From contig JAQSXN010000201.1 in the NCBI GenBank assembly GCA_029256665.1, positions 1-7,130 of the forward strand: a stretch of 7,130 nucleotides of DNA, in the 5' to 3' direction. Within the stretch, counting starts at the first letter, position 1; each line of letters opens with the position of its first letter. The notes beneath the pieces are model-generated. The model worked only from the letters and a program-made list of their open reading frames with translations, did no database searches and had not been told where the DNA came from. Source of the stretch: Paenibacillus sp. Its GTDB lineage: Bacteria; Bacillota; Bacilli; Paenibacillales; Paenibacillaceae. Of the stretch, positions 1-5,361 are shown one piece after another. A program made the position numbers and the translations under genes.

Positions 1-1119
1 CGTCCCGACGATGCCGGCGAACGTCATCGTCCAAGCAACCAAGAACGGCAGCTGCCACTTGTTGCGGTACATCATATGCGACAAGCACACGAACACGCCG
101 TTGACGATACCCCAAACAATAAATTGCCAGCCCGCCCCGTGCCAGAAGCCCGATACGAAGAAGGTCATCATGACGGAAAAATAAAAATTGAAGCTCCCGC
201 TCCCCTTCCGGTAGAAGCTCCGAAAAATGTAATCCGATAGAAATTTGGACAACGTCATATGCCATCGCTGCCAATATTCGCGGAAATTCCTAGCCTTATA
301 GGGAGAATTGAAATTATGCGGCAGACGGATATTAAACATGAGAGCGAGGCCGAGCGCCATATCCGCATATCCTGACAAGTCGAAATAATACGAGACGGAA
401 TATCCTACCGATGCCACCCAAGCCGTGATGGTATCTCCCGCCGCCACGTCGGAATAGAAGGTTGCGGCATAGCTTGTAAGAGGATCTGCAAGCATGATTT
501 TTTTGGCGCAACCCATAGAAAACAGGAAAATGCCGAGGATCATGTTCGCGCCGCTAAACAACGCCACCTTCCGATCCCTGAATTGAGGAATAATATCCGC
601 ATGATGGACGATCGGTCCGACGATCAACTGCGGGAAGAAGGTGATGAAGAGCAGAAATTCCAATATAGGCGTCTCCTTCGTTTTCCCCCGATAACAGTCC
701 ACCAGGTATGCGATCAACTGGAATGTGAAAAACGAGATGCCGAGCGGCAGCACGACGTCCAGCAGCGGGAAGGCGCCTCCCGTAAGCAGATTTATGTTTT
801 CGATGGCGAAGTTGGCATACTTATAGTATCCCAAGAAACCTACGTTAAGCAGCAAGCCTGCGGTAAGCAGCAGCCTTTTCGTCCATATGGCCTGCTTGTC
901 CGCCATCTTCACGATAAGCGTTCCAATCACGAAGTTCGCCAGAATATCGGCAATGAATAGGAATATGAACGTCCCGCTGCCCTTCGAATAAAAATAGATG
1001 GACGCCAACACCAGCCACAGCTTGGCCAGGTTCATCCAACCTAGATAACTAAGAAGCCTGTACCCAAGCAACGTGATCGGCAAGAAGACGAAAATAAACG
1101 TGTATGTAGAAAAAATCAC
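1..1119 (-). CDS. MBOAT-family membrane-bound O-acyltransferase (AlgI/DltB-like), 3' end outside the window
   Basis: Likely transfers acyl (usually acetyl) groups across the membrane onto an envelope polymer. The frame is open from a GTG at 1119 to the left edge, giving 373 codons; the family usually has about 460-490 residues, so roughly the last 100 are missing. The N-terminus (MIFSTYTFIFVFLP) is the usual MBOAT hydrophobic start, and many membrane segments follow. The family core is visible: WQRWHMTLS at about residues 283-291 and SGFWHGAGW at about 323-331, where His327 matches the invariant MBOAT histidine. GTG is the only reasonable start: an in-frame TAA lies near 1229-1231, no other start codon intervenes, and AAAGAAGG sits 9 bases upstream. 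It has its own promoter and is separated from the preceding gene by a terminator. The substrate is unknown; an SGNH/AlgJ-like partner may lie past the left edge (inference). Base composition looks more AT-rich than the neighbours. Confidence 0.93.
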   Translation of the reverse strand, partial: MIFSTYTFIFVFLPITLLGYRLLSYLGWMNLAKLWLVLASIYFYSKGSGTFIFLFIADILANFVIGTLIVKMADKQAIWTKRLLLTAGLLLNVGFLGYYKYANFAIENINLLTGGAFPLLDVVLPLGISFFTFQLIAYLVDCYRGKTKETPILEFLLFITFFPQLIVGPIVHHADIIPQFRDRKVALFSGANMILGIFLFSMGCAKKIMLADPLTSYAATFYSDVAAGDTITAWVASVGYSVSYYFDLSGYADMALGLALMFNIRLPHNFNSPYKARNFREYWQRWHMTLSKFLSDYIFRSFYRKGSGSFNFYFSVMMTFFVSGFWHGAGWQFIVWGIVNGVFVCLSHMMYRNKWQLPFLVAWTMTFAGIVGT

Positions 1120-1128
1120 GCGGAAAAA

Positions 1129-1136
1129 CCTTCTTT
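1129..1136 (-). promoter_or_regulatory. Ribosome binding site of the MBOAT gene
   Basis: AAAGAAGG on the minus strand lies 9 bases before the GTG at 1119. It fixes this non-ATG start, because no ATG or TTG occurs in frame between the upstream stop and this GTG. Confidence 0.7.
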
Positions 1137-1138
1137 CG

Positions 1139-1153
1139 CCGCTTCTAAAGCGG
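1139..1153 (-). repeat. Short perfect hairpin in the MBOAT leader
   Basis: CCGCTT and AAGCGG form a 6-bp perfect stem around a 3-base loop, ending two bases before the Shine-Dalgarno sequence of the MBOAT gene. No T-tract follows, so it is not a terminator. It could affect translation or mRNA stability, or be chance. Confidence 0.35.
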
Positions 1154-1226
1154 ATGTAATAAGCAGCTCGTCCATACCCGAGATTGATGCGCTTCTCCGT
1201 ACTGCTGACAACTTCATGGCTTCTCC

Positions 1227-1255
1227 ATTATAATGGCTTGTCGTTCATTTGCCAA
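1227..1255 (-). promoter_or_regulatory. Sigma-A type promoter for the MBOAT gene
   Basis: On the minus strand, TTGGCA (1255-1250) is followed after exactly 17 bases by a perfect TATAAT (1232-1227). The -35 box has one mismatch to TTGACA. It lies just downstream of the terminator of the preceding unit and would start transcription near 1220, giving a leader of about 100 bases before the GTG at 1119. This suggests housekeeping expression independent of the flagellar/sporulation genes. Confidence 0.75.
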
Positions 1256-1274
1256 AGCCGCGCCTCTATACGTC

Positions 1275-1300
1275 AAAAAAGCCCCCCGATTACCGGGAGG
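1275..1300 (-). terminator. Rho-independent terminator of the flhO-flhP-epuA unit
   Basis: Read on the minus strand, CCTCCCG (1300-1294) pairs with CGGGGGG (1288-1282) as 7 bp including one G-U pair around a 5-base loop, followed by C and six T. It starts about 47 bases after the stop codon of the EpuA-like gene, so it ends that unit and insulates the MBOAT promoter. Confidence 0.88.
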
Positions 1301-1346
1301 ACTTCGCAATAGGCGATGGCCTGGGAATGATCTGATCTATAACCGA

Positions 1347-1805
1347 TTAAGATTCCGCGAATACGAGATCGTAGAGATGCTGCCAGGTTGCCCAATCGAA
1401 TACTTCGTCCTTAGGGGACTTGCCCATAATGACGTATCCGACGTACAAGCCTGCCACCAGCATGACCACCATTACGATAGGGACGATGCTCTTGCGGAAC
1501 AGCCAGAACGACACGGTTGCCCACTTGGGGTACTTGCGCTCCTCGTCGTCTTCGTCCATCTCCGTCACGTCTTCGGGTTCTTCGGGCTCTTCGTGTTTCT
1601 TCTCGAACGTAAGCTTGGCCGTCTTGCCCGGCACTTCCTTCGCCTTGGCAGTCGTACTCCCCGAGGGGGTGCCGCCGTGACGCTCCATGCGGGACAAGCC
1701 GCCGCCCGCGGATCTCAGCTCGGCCGTTGCTCCGCCGGCTCTGACCCCGCTTGCGGGCCTGCTTTCCAATTCGGTACGGCTCGAATCCCTTCGATCGTCG
1801 ACCAT
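1347..1805 (-). CDS. epuA: EpuA-like single-pass membrane protein (often annotated 'DNA-directed RNA polymerase subunit beta')
   Basis: 152 residues. The first 70 or so are hydrophilic and rich in Arg, Gly, Ser and Thr. An acidic stretch follows at about 71-89 (HEEPEEPEDV then MDEDDEER), a basic-aromatic patch (KYPKW, WLFRK) at 91-105, one membrane helix at about 106-127 (IVPIVMVVMLVAGLYVGYVI), and a short tail ending WATWQHLYDLVF. The helix plus the W-Q-H-I/L-x-D-L tail is what I recall of the EpuA family found after flhP in many Bacillales. The predicted topology is an inside N-terminus (positive residues before the helix) and a short outside tail. The start at 1805 has AAGGTGAT just upstream, 20 bases after the flhP stop, so it is co-transcribed. 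Its role is unknown; nothing here resembles a catalytic RNA polymerase domain. The N-terminal extension is long compared with shorter family members. Confidence 0.85.
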   Translation of the reverse strand: MVDDRRDSSRTELESRPASGVRAGGATAELRSAGGGLSRMERHGGTPSGSTTAKAKEVPGKTAKLTFEKKHEEPEEPEDVTEMDEDDEERKYPKWATVSFWLFRKSIVPIVMVVMLVAGLYVGYVIMGKSPKDEVFDWATWQHLYDLVFAES

Positions 1806-1825
1806 ACTATCACCTTCATTCCATC

Positions 1826-2665
1826 CTACGCGCGCATCGTGTTTGCAATACCCATCATCGTATCGCTGGACGATAACGCTCTTGCTGCCAATTGATAAGC
1901 GCGCTGGACATTGATTAGCTCCGTCATCTCGTCAGTCAGTTGTACATTTGACTGCTCTAGGTAGCCTTGACGCAGAGCGATCCGATTATCCATCGTCGGC
2001 ACAATCTCTTGCACGACATCGTCGACATTAATGCCGGCCGCGATCGCGAACAAATTGTCTGCTACCGGCGTAAGCGCGGCAGGGCGGGAAGCTTGCAGCA
2101 GCTTGATGCTGCCGAGCGTGATCGTGTCTCCGGAGGAAACGCCTAGCACCGTTCCGTCCGCATCCACGCGCATGCTGTACCCTTCGGGCACCACGATGTT
2201 GCCCTCCGCGAAACCGCCGTTGCCGTCCGGCACGATAGCCACGACAGGATAACCGTCTTCCGTTGCCAAAATCGTATCACCGTTTGCCCTCATCGTCAAC
2301 TGGAAGGCTCCGTTGCGCGTATATGCGCGATTGCCGGCGCCGTCCACTTCGACCTCGAACAAGGCGTTGCCTTCGATCGCGATGTCGGACTGATTCTCCG
2401 TCGACTTAAGCGGCCCTTGAGACAGGTTGGGTTGAATCATGTTCACTCTGGCGCCCCAACCTTGGTTGTAGTCCAGAGGCGTTAGGCGACCTGGCAAACC
2501 CATGGATTCCGCCTGGCTCTTCATGTTCGTCAGCAGATCCTCGAAGGACGCTTCCTTCTTCTTGTAGCCAACAGTATTAACGTTCGCGATGTTGTCCGAA
2601 AGCAAGTCCAGCTTCTGCTGGAGCGCGTTCATCGATACCATCGCGTTTATCATCGAAGCGTTCAT
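1826..2665 (-). CDS. flhP: Flagellar hook-basal body protein FlhP (FlgG-like distal rod)
   Basis: 279 residues of the FlgF/FlgG/FlgE rod-hook family, exported through the flagellar type III apparatus without a cleaved signal. The N-terminal rod motif is seen as LQQKLDLLSDNIANVNTVGYKKKE (about residues 15-38, with the family's NIANVNTxGYK core). A middle domain has TENQSDIAIEGNALFEV (about 88-104) and YTRNGAFQL. The C-terminal helix QGYLEQSNVQLTDEMTELI followed by QRAYQLAARALSSSD (about 233-269) is the conserved signature that packs with the N-terminal helix. It lies 31 bases after flhO. The ATG at 2665 is chosen by family N-terminal length; its ribosome site (AGGGGAC) is distant, and an ATG four codons downstream has none better. 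The flhP name rests on order after flhO and mbl, as in B. subtilis. Confidence 0.92.
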   Translation of the reverse strand: MNASMINAMVSMNALQQKLDLLSDNIANVNTVGYKKKEASFEDLLTNMKSQAESMGLPGRLTPLDYNQGWGARVNMIQPNLSQGPLKSTENQSDIAIEGNALFEVEVDGAGNRAYTRNGAFQLTMRANGDTILATEDGYPVVAIVPDGNGGFAEGNIVVPEGYSMRVDADGTVLGVSSGDTITLGSIKLLQASRPAALTPVADNLFAIAAGINVDDVVQEIVPTMDNRIALRQGYLEQSNVQLTDEMTELINVQRAYQLAARALSSSDTMMGIANTMRA

Positions 2666-2696
2666 GCCGCGTCAGTCCCCTTTAGCCTCATAGTCG

Positions 2697-3560
2697 TTAG
2701 ACGCGGCCAATCTCGTTCGCCGCCTTCTGCAAGCTCTGATCGTAGAATTGAATCACCTTTTGATTCGCTTCGTAAGCGCGGAGCGCGGACATCAGGTCAA
2801 CCGATGCCTGCGCCGCATCGACGTTGGACCGCTCCACGTAACCTTGTCTGACCTCGATGCGCTCTCCGGCCGCAATGGCTCGCACTTCGCCCTCGTCGTT
2901 CTTGAAGCGGAAGTTGCCGTTGCCCTCGCGGACTAGATCGTTCGGGTTCTCGATTCGGGAGATCAGCATCTGCACGCCGATATCATTGCCCGCCGCATCG
3001 ATAAACCGTTGGTCCTGCGTCAGAACCAAGCTGTCCAGGCTGATGCCTTGCGGCAGCGTGATCGGCTGGCCGTTCGTGCCGAGCACGTTAGAGCCGTCGC
3101 CCGTCATCAAGAAGCCGTCGCCCGTTACCGTGAACTTGCCGCCGCGCGTATAGCGCACTTCTCCGCTTGGATCCTGCACCGTAAAGAACGCTTGAGGCTG
3201 GAACACGACCTCGCCGTCCTCCGATACCGACTTGCCTGACGCGTCGAACGCGATTCCGTCCACTTCGATGTTGGAAACAAGCGCGAAGTCGGAAGCCTGA
3301 TTCGTCTGCGTCAAGTCGCCTTGCAGATGGATCGATAGGCTCTCCTCCGCAAATACGGAGCTTGTCCACCGTCCGACTTCCGTGCGGTCGGCGTTCTCGA
3401 TCCCCGTCATCCTGAGAAGCATCTCCGGGAATGAACGCGTCACGGCGTTCGTCTGTTTGTATCCCGGCGTATTGATATTGGAAATATTGTTCGTTACCGT
3501 ATCGTGTCGGCGCTGCTGCGCGATCATGCCAGACGCTGCCGTATATAGACCTCTTAGCAC
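2697..3560 (-). CDS. flhO: Flagellar hook-basal body protein FlhO (FlgF/FlgG-like rod)
   Basis: 287 residues from a GTG start. It begins LRGLYTAASGMIAQQRRHDTV then NNISNINTPGYK (about 24-35), the rod-family N-terminal motif, and ends RQGYVERSNVDAAQASVDLM then LRAYEANQKVIQFYDQSLQKA, the paired C-terminal helix. The middle carries YTRGGKFTVTGDGFL and VLGTNGQPITLP as in FlgG. A stretch of about 25 residues (IEVDGIAF to EDGEVVFQ) separates the DFAL motif from FFTVQ, where FlgG usually continues directly. The start at 3560 is preferred over an upstream in-frame ATG at 3599: it has a strong AGGAGGA six bases away, and the protein then begins like the family. First gene of flhO-flhP-epuA, with a candidate sigma-D promoter upstream. 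Builds the rod between basal body and hook. Confidence 0.92.
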   Translation of the reverse strand: MLRGLYTAASGMIAQQRRHDTVTNNISNINTPGYKQTNAVTRSFPEMLLRMTGIENADRTEVGRWTSSVFAEESLSIHLQGDLTQTNQASDFALVSNIEVDGIAFDASGKSVSEDGEVVFQPQAFFTVQDPSGEVRYTRGGKFTVTGDGFLMTGDGSNVLGTNGQPITLPQGISLDSLVLTQDQRFIDAAGNDIGVQMLISRIENPNDLVREGNGNFRFKNDEGEVRAIAAGERIEVRQGYVERSNVDAAQASVDLMSALRAYEANQKVIQFYDQSLQKAANEIGRV

Positions 3561-3565
3561 GGTAT

Positions 3566-3572
3566 TCCTCCT
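3566..3572 (-). promoter_or_regulatory. Ribosome binding site that sets the flhO start
   Basis: AGGAGGA on the minus strand is followed after 5-6 bases by GTG at 3560. This near-ideal site decides against the longer reading from the ATG at 3599, which would add 13 residues not seen at the family N-terminus. Confidence 0.85.
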
Positions 3573-3612
3573 CGGATCTGCACTATGTACGCTACGCACT
3601 CTTCATCTATAT

Positions 3613-3639
3613 ATATCGGCCCGCCGGCGGCACCGTTGA
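3613..3639 (-). promoter_or_regulatory. Candidate sigma-D (flagellar) promoter of flhO-flhP
   Basis: On the minus strand TCAA (3639-3636), a 15-base spacer, and GCCGATAT (3620-3613) match the known B. subtilis sigma-D consensus TAAA-N15-GCCGATAT: perfect -10, exact spacing, three of four -35 bases. Transcription would start near 3606, about 45 bases before the flhO start. It lies upstream of flagellar genes, which supports it. Confidence 0.72.
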
Positions 3640-3667
3640 ATAGCCCGGCATGGGACCAAAGACTTAA

Positions 3668-3711
3668 GTTCCGCCTCGGCGCGCCCCCCTAAGGCGCCCT
3701 ACCCGCGGAAC
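3668..3711 (-). repeat. GC-rich nested inverted repeat between mbl and flhO
   Basis: GTTCCGC (3668-3674) is perfectly complementary to GCGGAAC (3705-3711). Inside it a second stem can form, GCGCC (3681-3685) with GGCGC (3693-3697), loop 7 bases. It lies 46 bases past the mbl stop and upstream of the sigma-D -35 box. No T-tract follows on the minus strand (CTTAAGTC). It could be the 3' end structure of the mbl transcript or a protein-binding palindrome; it does not resemble a riboswitch I know. Confidence 0.55.
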
Positions 3712-3757
3712 GATCCCGCCCGATCGCGCATCTTGATATGCTTCGATAAAGGTTTTA

Positions 3758-4747
3758 TCACTTCTTGAGCTTGTCCAAGTGGTCGAGCAGGATGCCCGTC
3801 CCCTTAACGACGCAATGCATCGGGTTCTCCGCGATCAGCACGGGCACCTTAAGCTCGTCCGCCAGCAGAGCGTCAATTCCGCCGAGCAGCGCGCCGCCGC
3901 CGGTCAGAATGACGCCGCGGTCGATAATGTCCGCCGACAGCTCCGGAGGCGTCTGTTCCAGCACGTATTTCGCCGAAGCGACGATCTGCATGACCGAATC
4001 CCGCAACGCCTCCCGCACCTCGCCGGAGCGGATCGTCACGGTCAGCGGCAAGCCGGACACCATGTCGCGCCCGCGAATATCGATCTCTTCGTTCCGGTCC
4101 GCTTCGTATACGGTGCCGATCTTGATCTTGATGTCTTCGCTTGTCCTCTCGCCGATCAGGAGCTTGTACTTATTCTTGATGTACCTCAAGATGGCGTCGT
4201 CGAACTTGTCGCCTGCCACCTTGATGGAAGATGCCGTCACGATATCGCCCATGGACAACACGGCGATGTCCGTCGTCCCCCCGCCGATATCCACGACCAT
4301 GTTGCCGCTCGGCTGGAAGATGTCCATCCCGGCCCCGATGGCCGCGGCCTTAGGCTCTTCTTCCAGGTACACTTCCTTCGCGCCGCTGCGCTCGGCGGCT
4401 TCCCGGATCGCCTTCTGCTCGACCGAAGTGATATTCGTCGGCGCGCAGATCAAAATCCGGGGACGGCTAAACCACTTGCGGCCGTCGACCCGGTCAATAA
4501 ACGCTTTCAGCATAATCTCCGTAATCTCGAAGTCGGCGATGACGCCGTCGCGCAGCGGACGAATCGCCACGATGTTGCCTGGCGTTCTTCCGACCATGCG
4601 ATGCGCGTCCTCGCCGACCGCAAGCACTCTCTTCGTGTCGCTTTCGATCGCCACGACCGAAGGCTCGTCAAGCACAATGCCTCTTCCTTTGACATGAATG
4701 GATACGTTAGCCGTCCCTAGATCAATACCAATATCCTTGCTCAGCAT
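3758..4747 (-). CDS. mbl: MreB-like cell-shape actin Mbl
   Basis: 329 residues from the ATG at 4747. It forms membrane-associated ATP-dependent filaments that guide side-wall peptidoglycan synthesis with the Rod complex. Actin-fold motifs are clear: phosphate-1 loop DIGIDLGTANV (about residues 4-14), RTPGNIVAIRPLRDGVIADFE (about 54-74), EEPKAAAIGAGM, phosphate-2 loop NMVVDIGGGTTDIAV (about 150-164), LLIGERTSEDIKI, and the adenosine loop DRGVILTGGGALLGGID near 280-296. The match in place after spoIIID and the TANV-IHVKG N-terminus fit Mbl better than MreB. An in-frame ATG at 4792 would add 15 residues (MERLRTNYWLGDLHL) absent from the family, whose members begin right at the MLSKDIG equivalent. 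The ribosome site for 4747 is modest (GGGGGA about 10 bases upstream), so the start is fairly but not fully certain. Confidence 0.95.
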   Translation of the reverse strand: MLSKDIGIDLGTANVSIHVKGRGIVLDEPSVVAIESDTKRVLAVGEDAHRMVGRTPGNIVAIRPLRDGVIADFEITEIMLKAFIDRVDGRKWFSRPRILICAPTNITSVEQKAIREAAERSGAKEVYLEEEPKAAAIGAGMDIFQPSGNMVVDIGGGTTDIAVLSMGDIVTASSIKVAGDKFDDAILRYIKNKYKLLIGERTSEDIKIKIGTVYEADRNEEIDIRGRDMVSGLPLTVTIRSGEVREALRDSVMQIVASAKYVLEQTPPELSADIIDRGVILTGGGALLGGIDALLADELKVPVLIAENPMHCVVKGTGILLDHLDKLKK

Positions 4748-4794
4748 AAGGTGTAAGTCCCCCAACCAATAATTTGTACGCAGGCGTTCCATTT

Positions 4795-4817
4795 GGTTTC
4801 CCCCACAGGGAAAAACC
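4795..4817 (-). repeat. Hairpin in the mbl leader
   Basis: On the minus strand GGTTTTTCCC and GGGGGAAACC can pair over 10 positions (two G-U) around a 3-base loop. It ends 47 bases before the mbl ATG and occludes the G-rich stretch that would serve the rejected ATG at 4792. No T-tract follows. Possibly a leader control or stability element. Confidence 0.45.
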
Positions 4818-4868
4818 CCTAACGTACATTATTCGTCAAAATAGACCAAAATCCTCTATGCGCCGAGC

Positions 4869-4894
4869 AAAAATTAAACCTTCTCGGGCAGGTT
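4869..4894 (-). terminator. Weak terminator candidate after spoIIID
   Basis: Three bases after the spoIIID stop, AACCT/AGGTT pair (5 bp, 8-base loop) and are followed by TAATTTTT. The stem is short and a competing pairing, CTCGG (4883-4887) with CCGAG (4863-4867), is possible. It would end transcription only partly, allowing read-through into mbl. Confidence 0.35.
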
Positions 4895-4896
4895 CG

Positions 4897-5184
4897 TCAA
4901 GCCTTCCCCGCCGCGAGCACCTCGCGTTTCTTGGAGCTGGTTTTCTTGTATTTGATTTTGGTCGCTTCCCCTCCTCTTAGATGCCTGATGGACTTGTGAT
5001 ATTCGAGAATGTGCTTCACCTGGTCGGCCAGGTCCGGGTTAATTTCGGGCAACCGTTCGGTTAAATCCTTATGCACCGTACTCTTGGATACGCCGAACTC
5101 TTTTGCGATCGTCCGCACCGTATGTTTCGTTTCCACGATGCTGCGGCCTATTTTAATGGTTCGCTCTTTGATGTAATCGTGCAC
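4897..5184 (-). CDS. spoIIID: Sporulation transcription factor SpoIIID
   Basis: 95 residues, near the 93 of B. subtilis SpoIIID and almost identical to it as I recall over the first 75. It is a small DNA-binding protein that acts in the mother cell, repressing and activating parts of the sigma-E regulon and helping to switch on the sigma-K gene. The N-terminus MHDYIKERTIKIG leads to a helix-turn-helix at about residues 23-44 (VRTIAKEFGVSKSTVHKDL). A basic C-terminal region, RHLRGGEATKIKYKK at about 67-81, also contacts DNA in the family. The last 14 residues (TSSKKREVLAAGKA) are Lys-rich, where B. subtilis is more acidic. The start is GTG at 5184, with GGGAGG seven bases upstream. It is preceded by a sigma-E promoter. 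Confidence 0.97.
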   Translation of the reverse strand: MHDYIKERTIKIGRSIVETKHTVRTIAKEFGVSKSTVHKDLTERLPEINPDLADQVKHILEYHKSIRHLRGGEATKIKYKKTSSKKREVLAAGKA

Positions 5185-5191
5185 GTTCCCG

Positions 5192-5197
5192 CCTCCC
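5192..5197 (-). promoter_or_regulatory. Ribosome binding site of spoIIID
   Basis: GGGAGG lies 7 bases before the GTG at 5184 on the minus strand and supports this non-ATG start. Confidence 0.8.
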
Positions 5198-5217
5198 TAC
5201 TCGAGATAGTTTGGTAC

Positions 5218-5245
5218 ATTATATGAGTGGAGTGGGTATATATTC
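5218..5245 (-). promoter_or_regulatory. Sigma-E promoter of spoIIID
   Basis: On the minus strand GAATATA (5245-5239), a 13-base spacer, and CATATAAT (5225-5218). The -10 fits the sigma-E consensus CATAYAHT at every position and the -35 fits KMATATW; the spacer is about one base shorter than usual. Transcription would start about 25-30 bases before the start codon. spoIIID is a known sigma-E gene, which makes the match credible. Confidence 0.8.
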
Positions 5246-5288
5246 GTTATGTCCGAGGGTGACAAGCCCTGAAAGTGAATATTTTTGC

Positions 5289-5326
5289 AAAAAAAGAAGC
5301 AGGCCAGGGATAAATCCCTTGCCTGC
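5289..5326 (-). terminator. Rho-independent terminator of spoIIQ
   Basis: Minus-strand GCAGGC-A-AGGGA, loop TTTA, TCCCT-G-GCCTGC: 11 base pairs with one internal mismatch, then TTC and seven T. It begins 36 bases after the spoIIQ stop. It separates spoIIQ from spoIIID. Confidence 0.92.
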
Positions 5327-5361
5327 CATGCTTTCCGGGAGACTTTCGTCCTAGGCTTTAA

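Noticed and set aside
583..960. Plus-strand 125-residue frame
   Set aside because: It lies antisense to the MBOAT gene, which shows family motifs; the plus-strand protein is highly charged and unlike any family I know.
845..1039. Minus-strand 64-residue frame
   Set aside because: It is in another frame inside the MBOAT gene; the MBOAT reading has continuous membrane segments across the same bases.
1233..1914. Plus-strand frames of 220, 86 and 75 residues
   Set aside because: They run opposite the EpuA-like gene and the end of flhP, cross the terminator, and have no motif or ribosome site support.
3561..3599. N-terminal 13-residue extension of FlhO from the ATG at 3599
   Set aside because: The strong AGGAGGA site and the family N-terminus VLRGLYTA support the GTG at 3560, and the predicted sigma-D transcript would start only a few bases before 3599.
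3600..3757. Riboswitch (c-di-GMP class) in the mbl-flhO gap
   Set aside because: The inverted repeats do not show the conserved bases of c-di-GMP-I or -II riboswitches that I can recall.
3765..4720. Two long plus-strand open frames (310 and 313 residues) opposite mbl
   Set aside because: They are antisense shadows of a strongly conserved mbl frame. Their composition is Arg/Ser/Pro/His-rich with no recognisable motif, a usual effect of GC-rich codon bias on the opposite strand.
4748..4792. N-terminal 15-residue extension of Mbl from the ATG at 4792
   Set aside because: Family members begin at the MLSKDIG equivalent; the extension is not family-like and its start region lies beside a hairpin.
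5246..5290. Terminator or operator at the repeat AGGG...CCCT (about 5257-5271)
   Set aside because: The stem is only about 4-5 pairs with no T-tract, and SpoIIID consensus matches nearby are poor.
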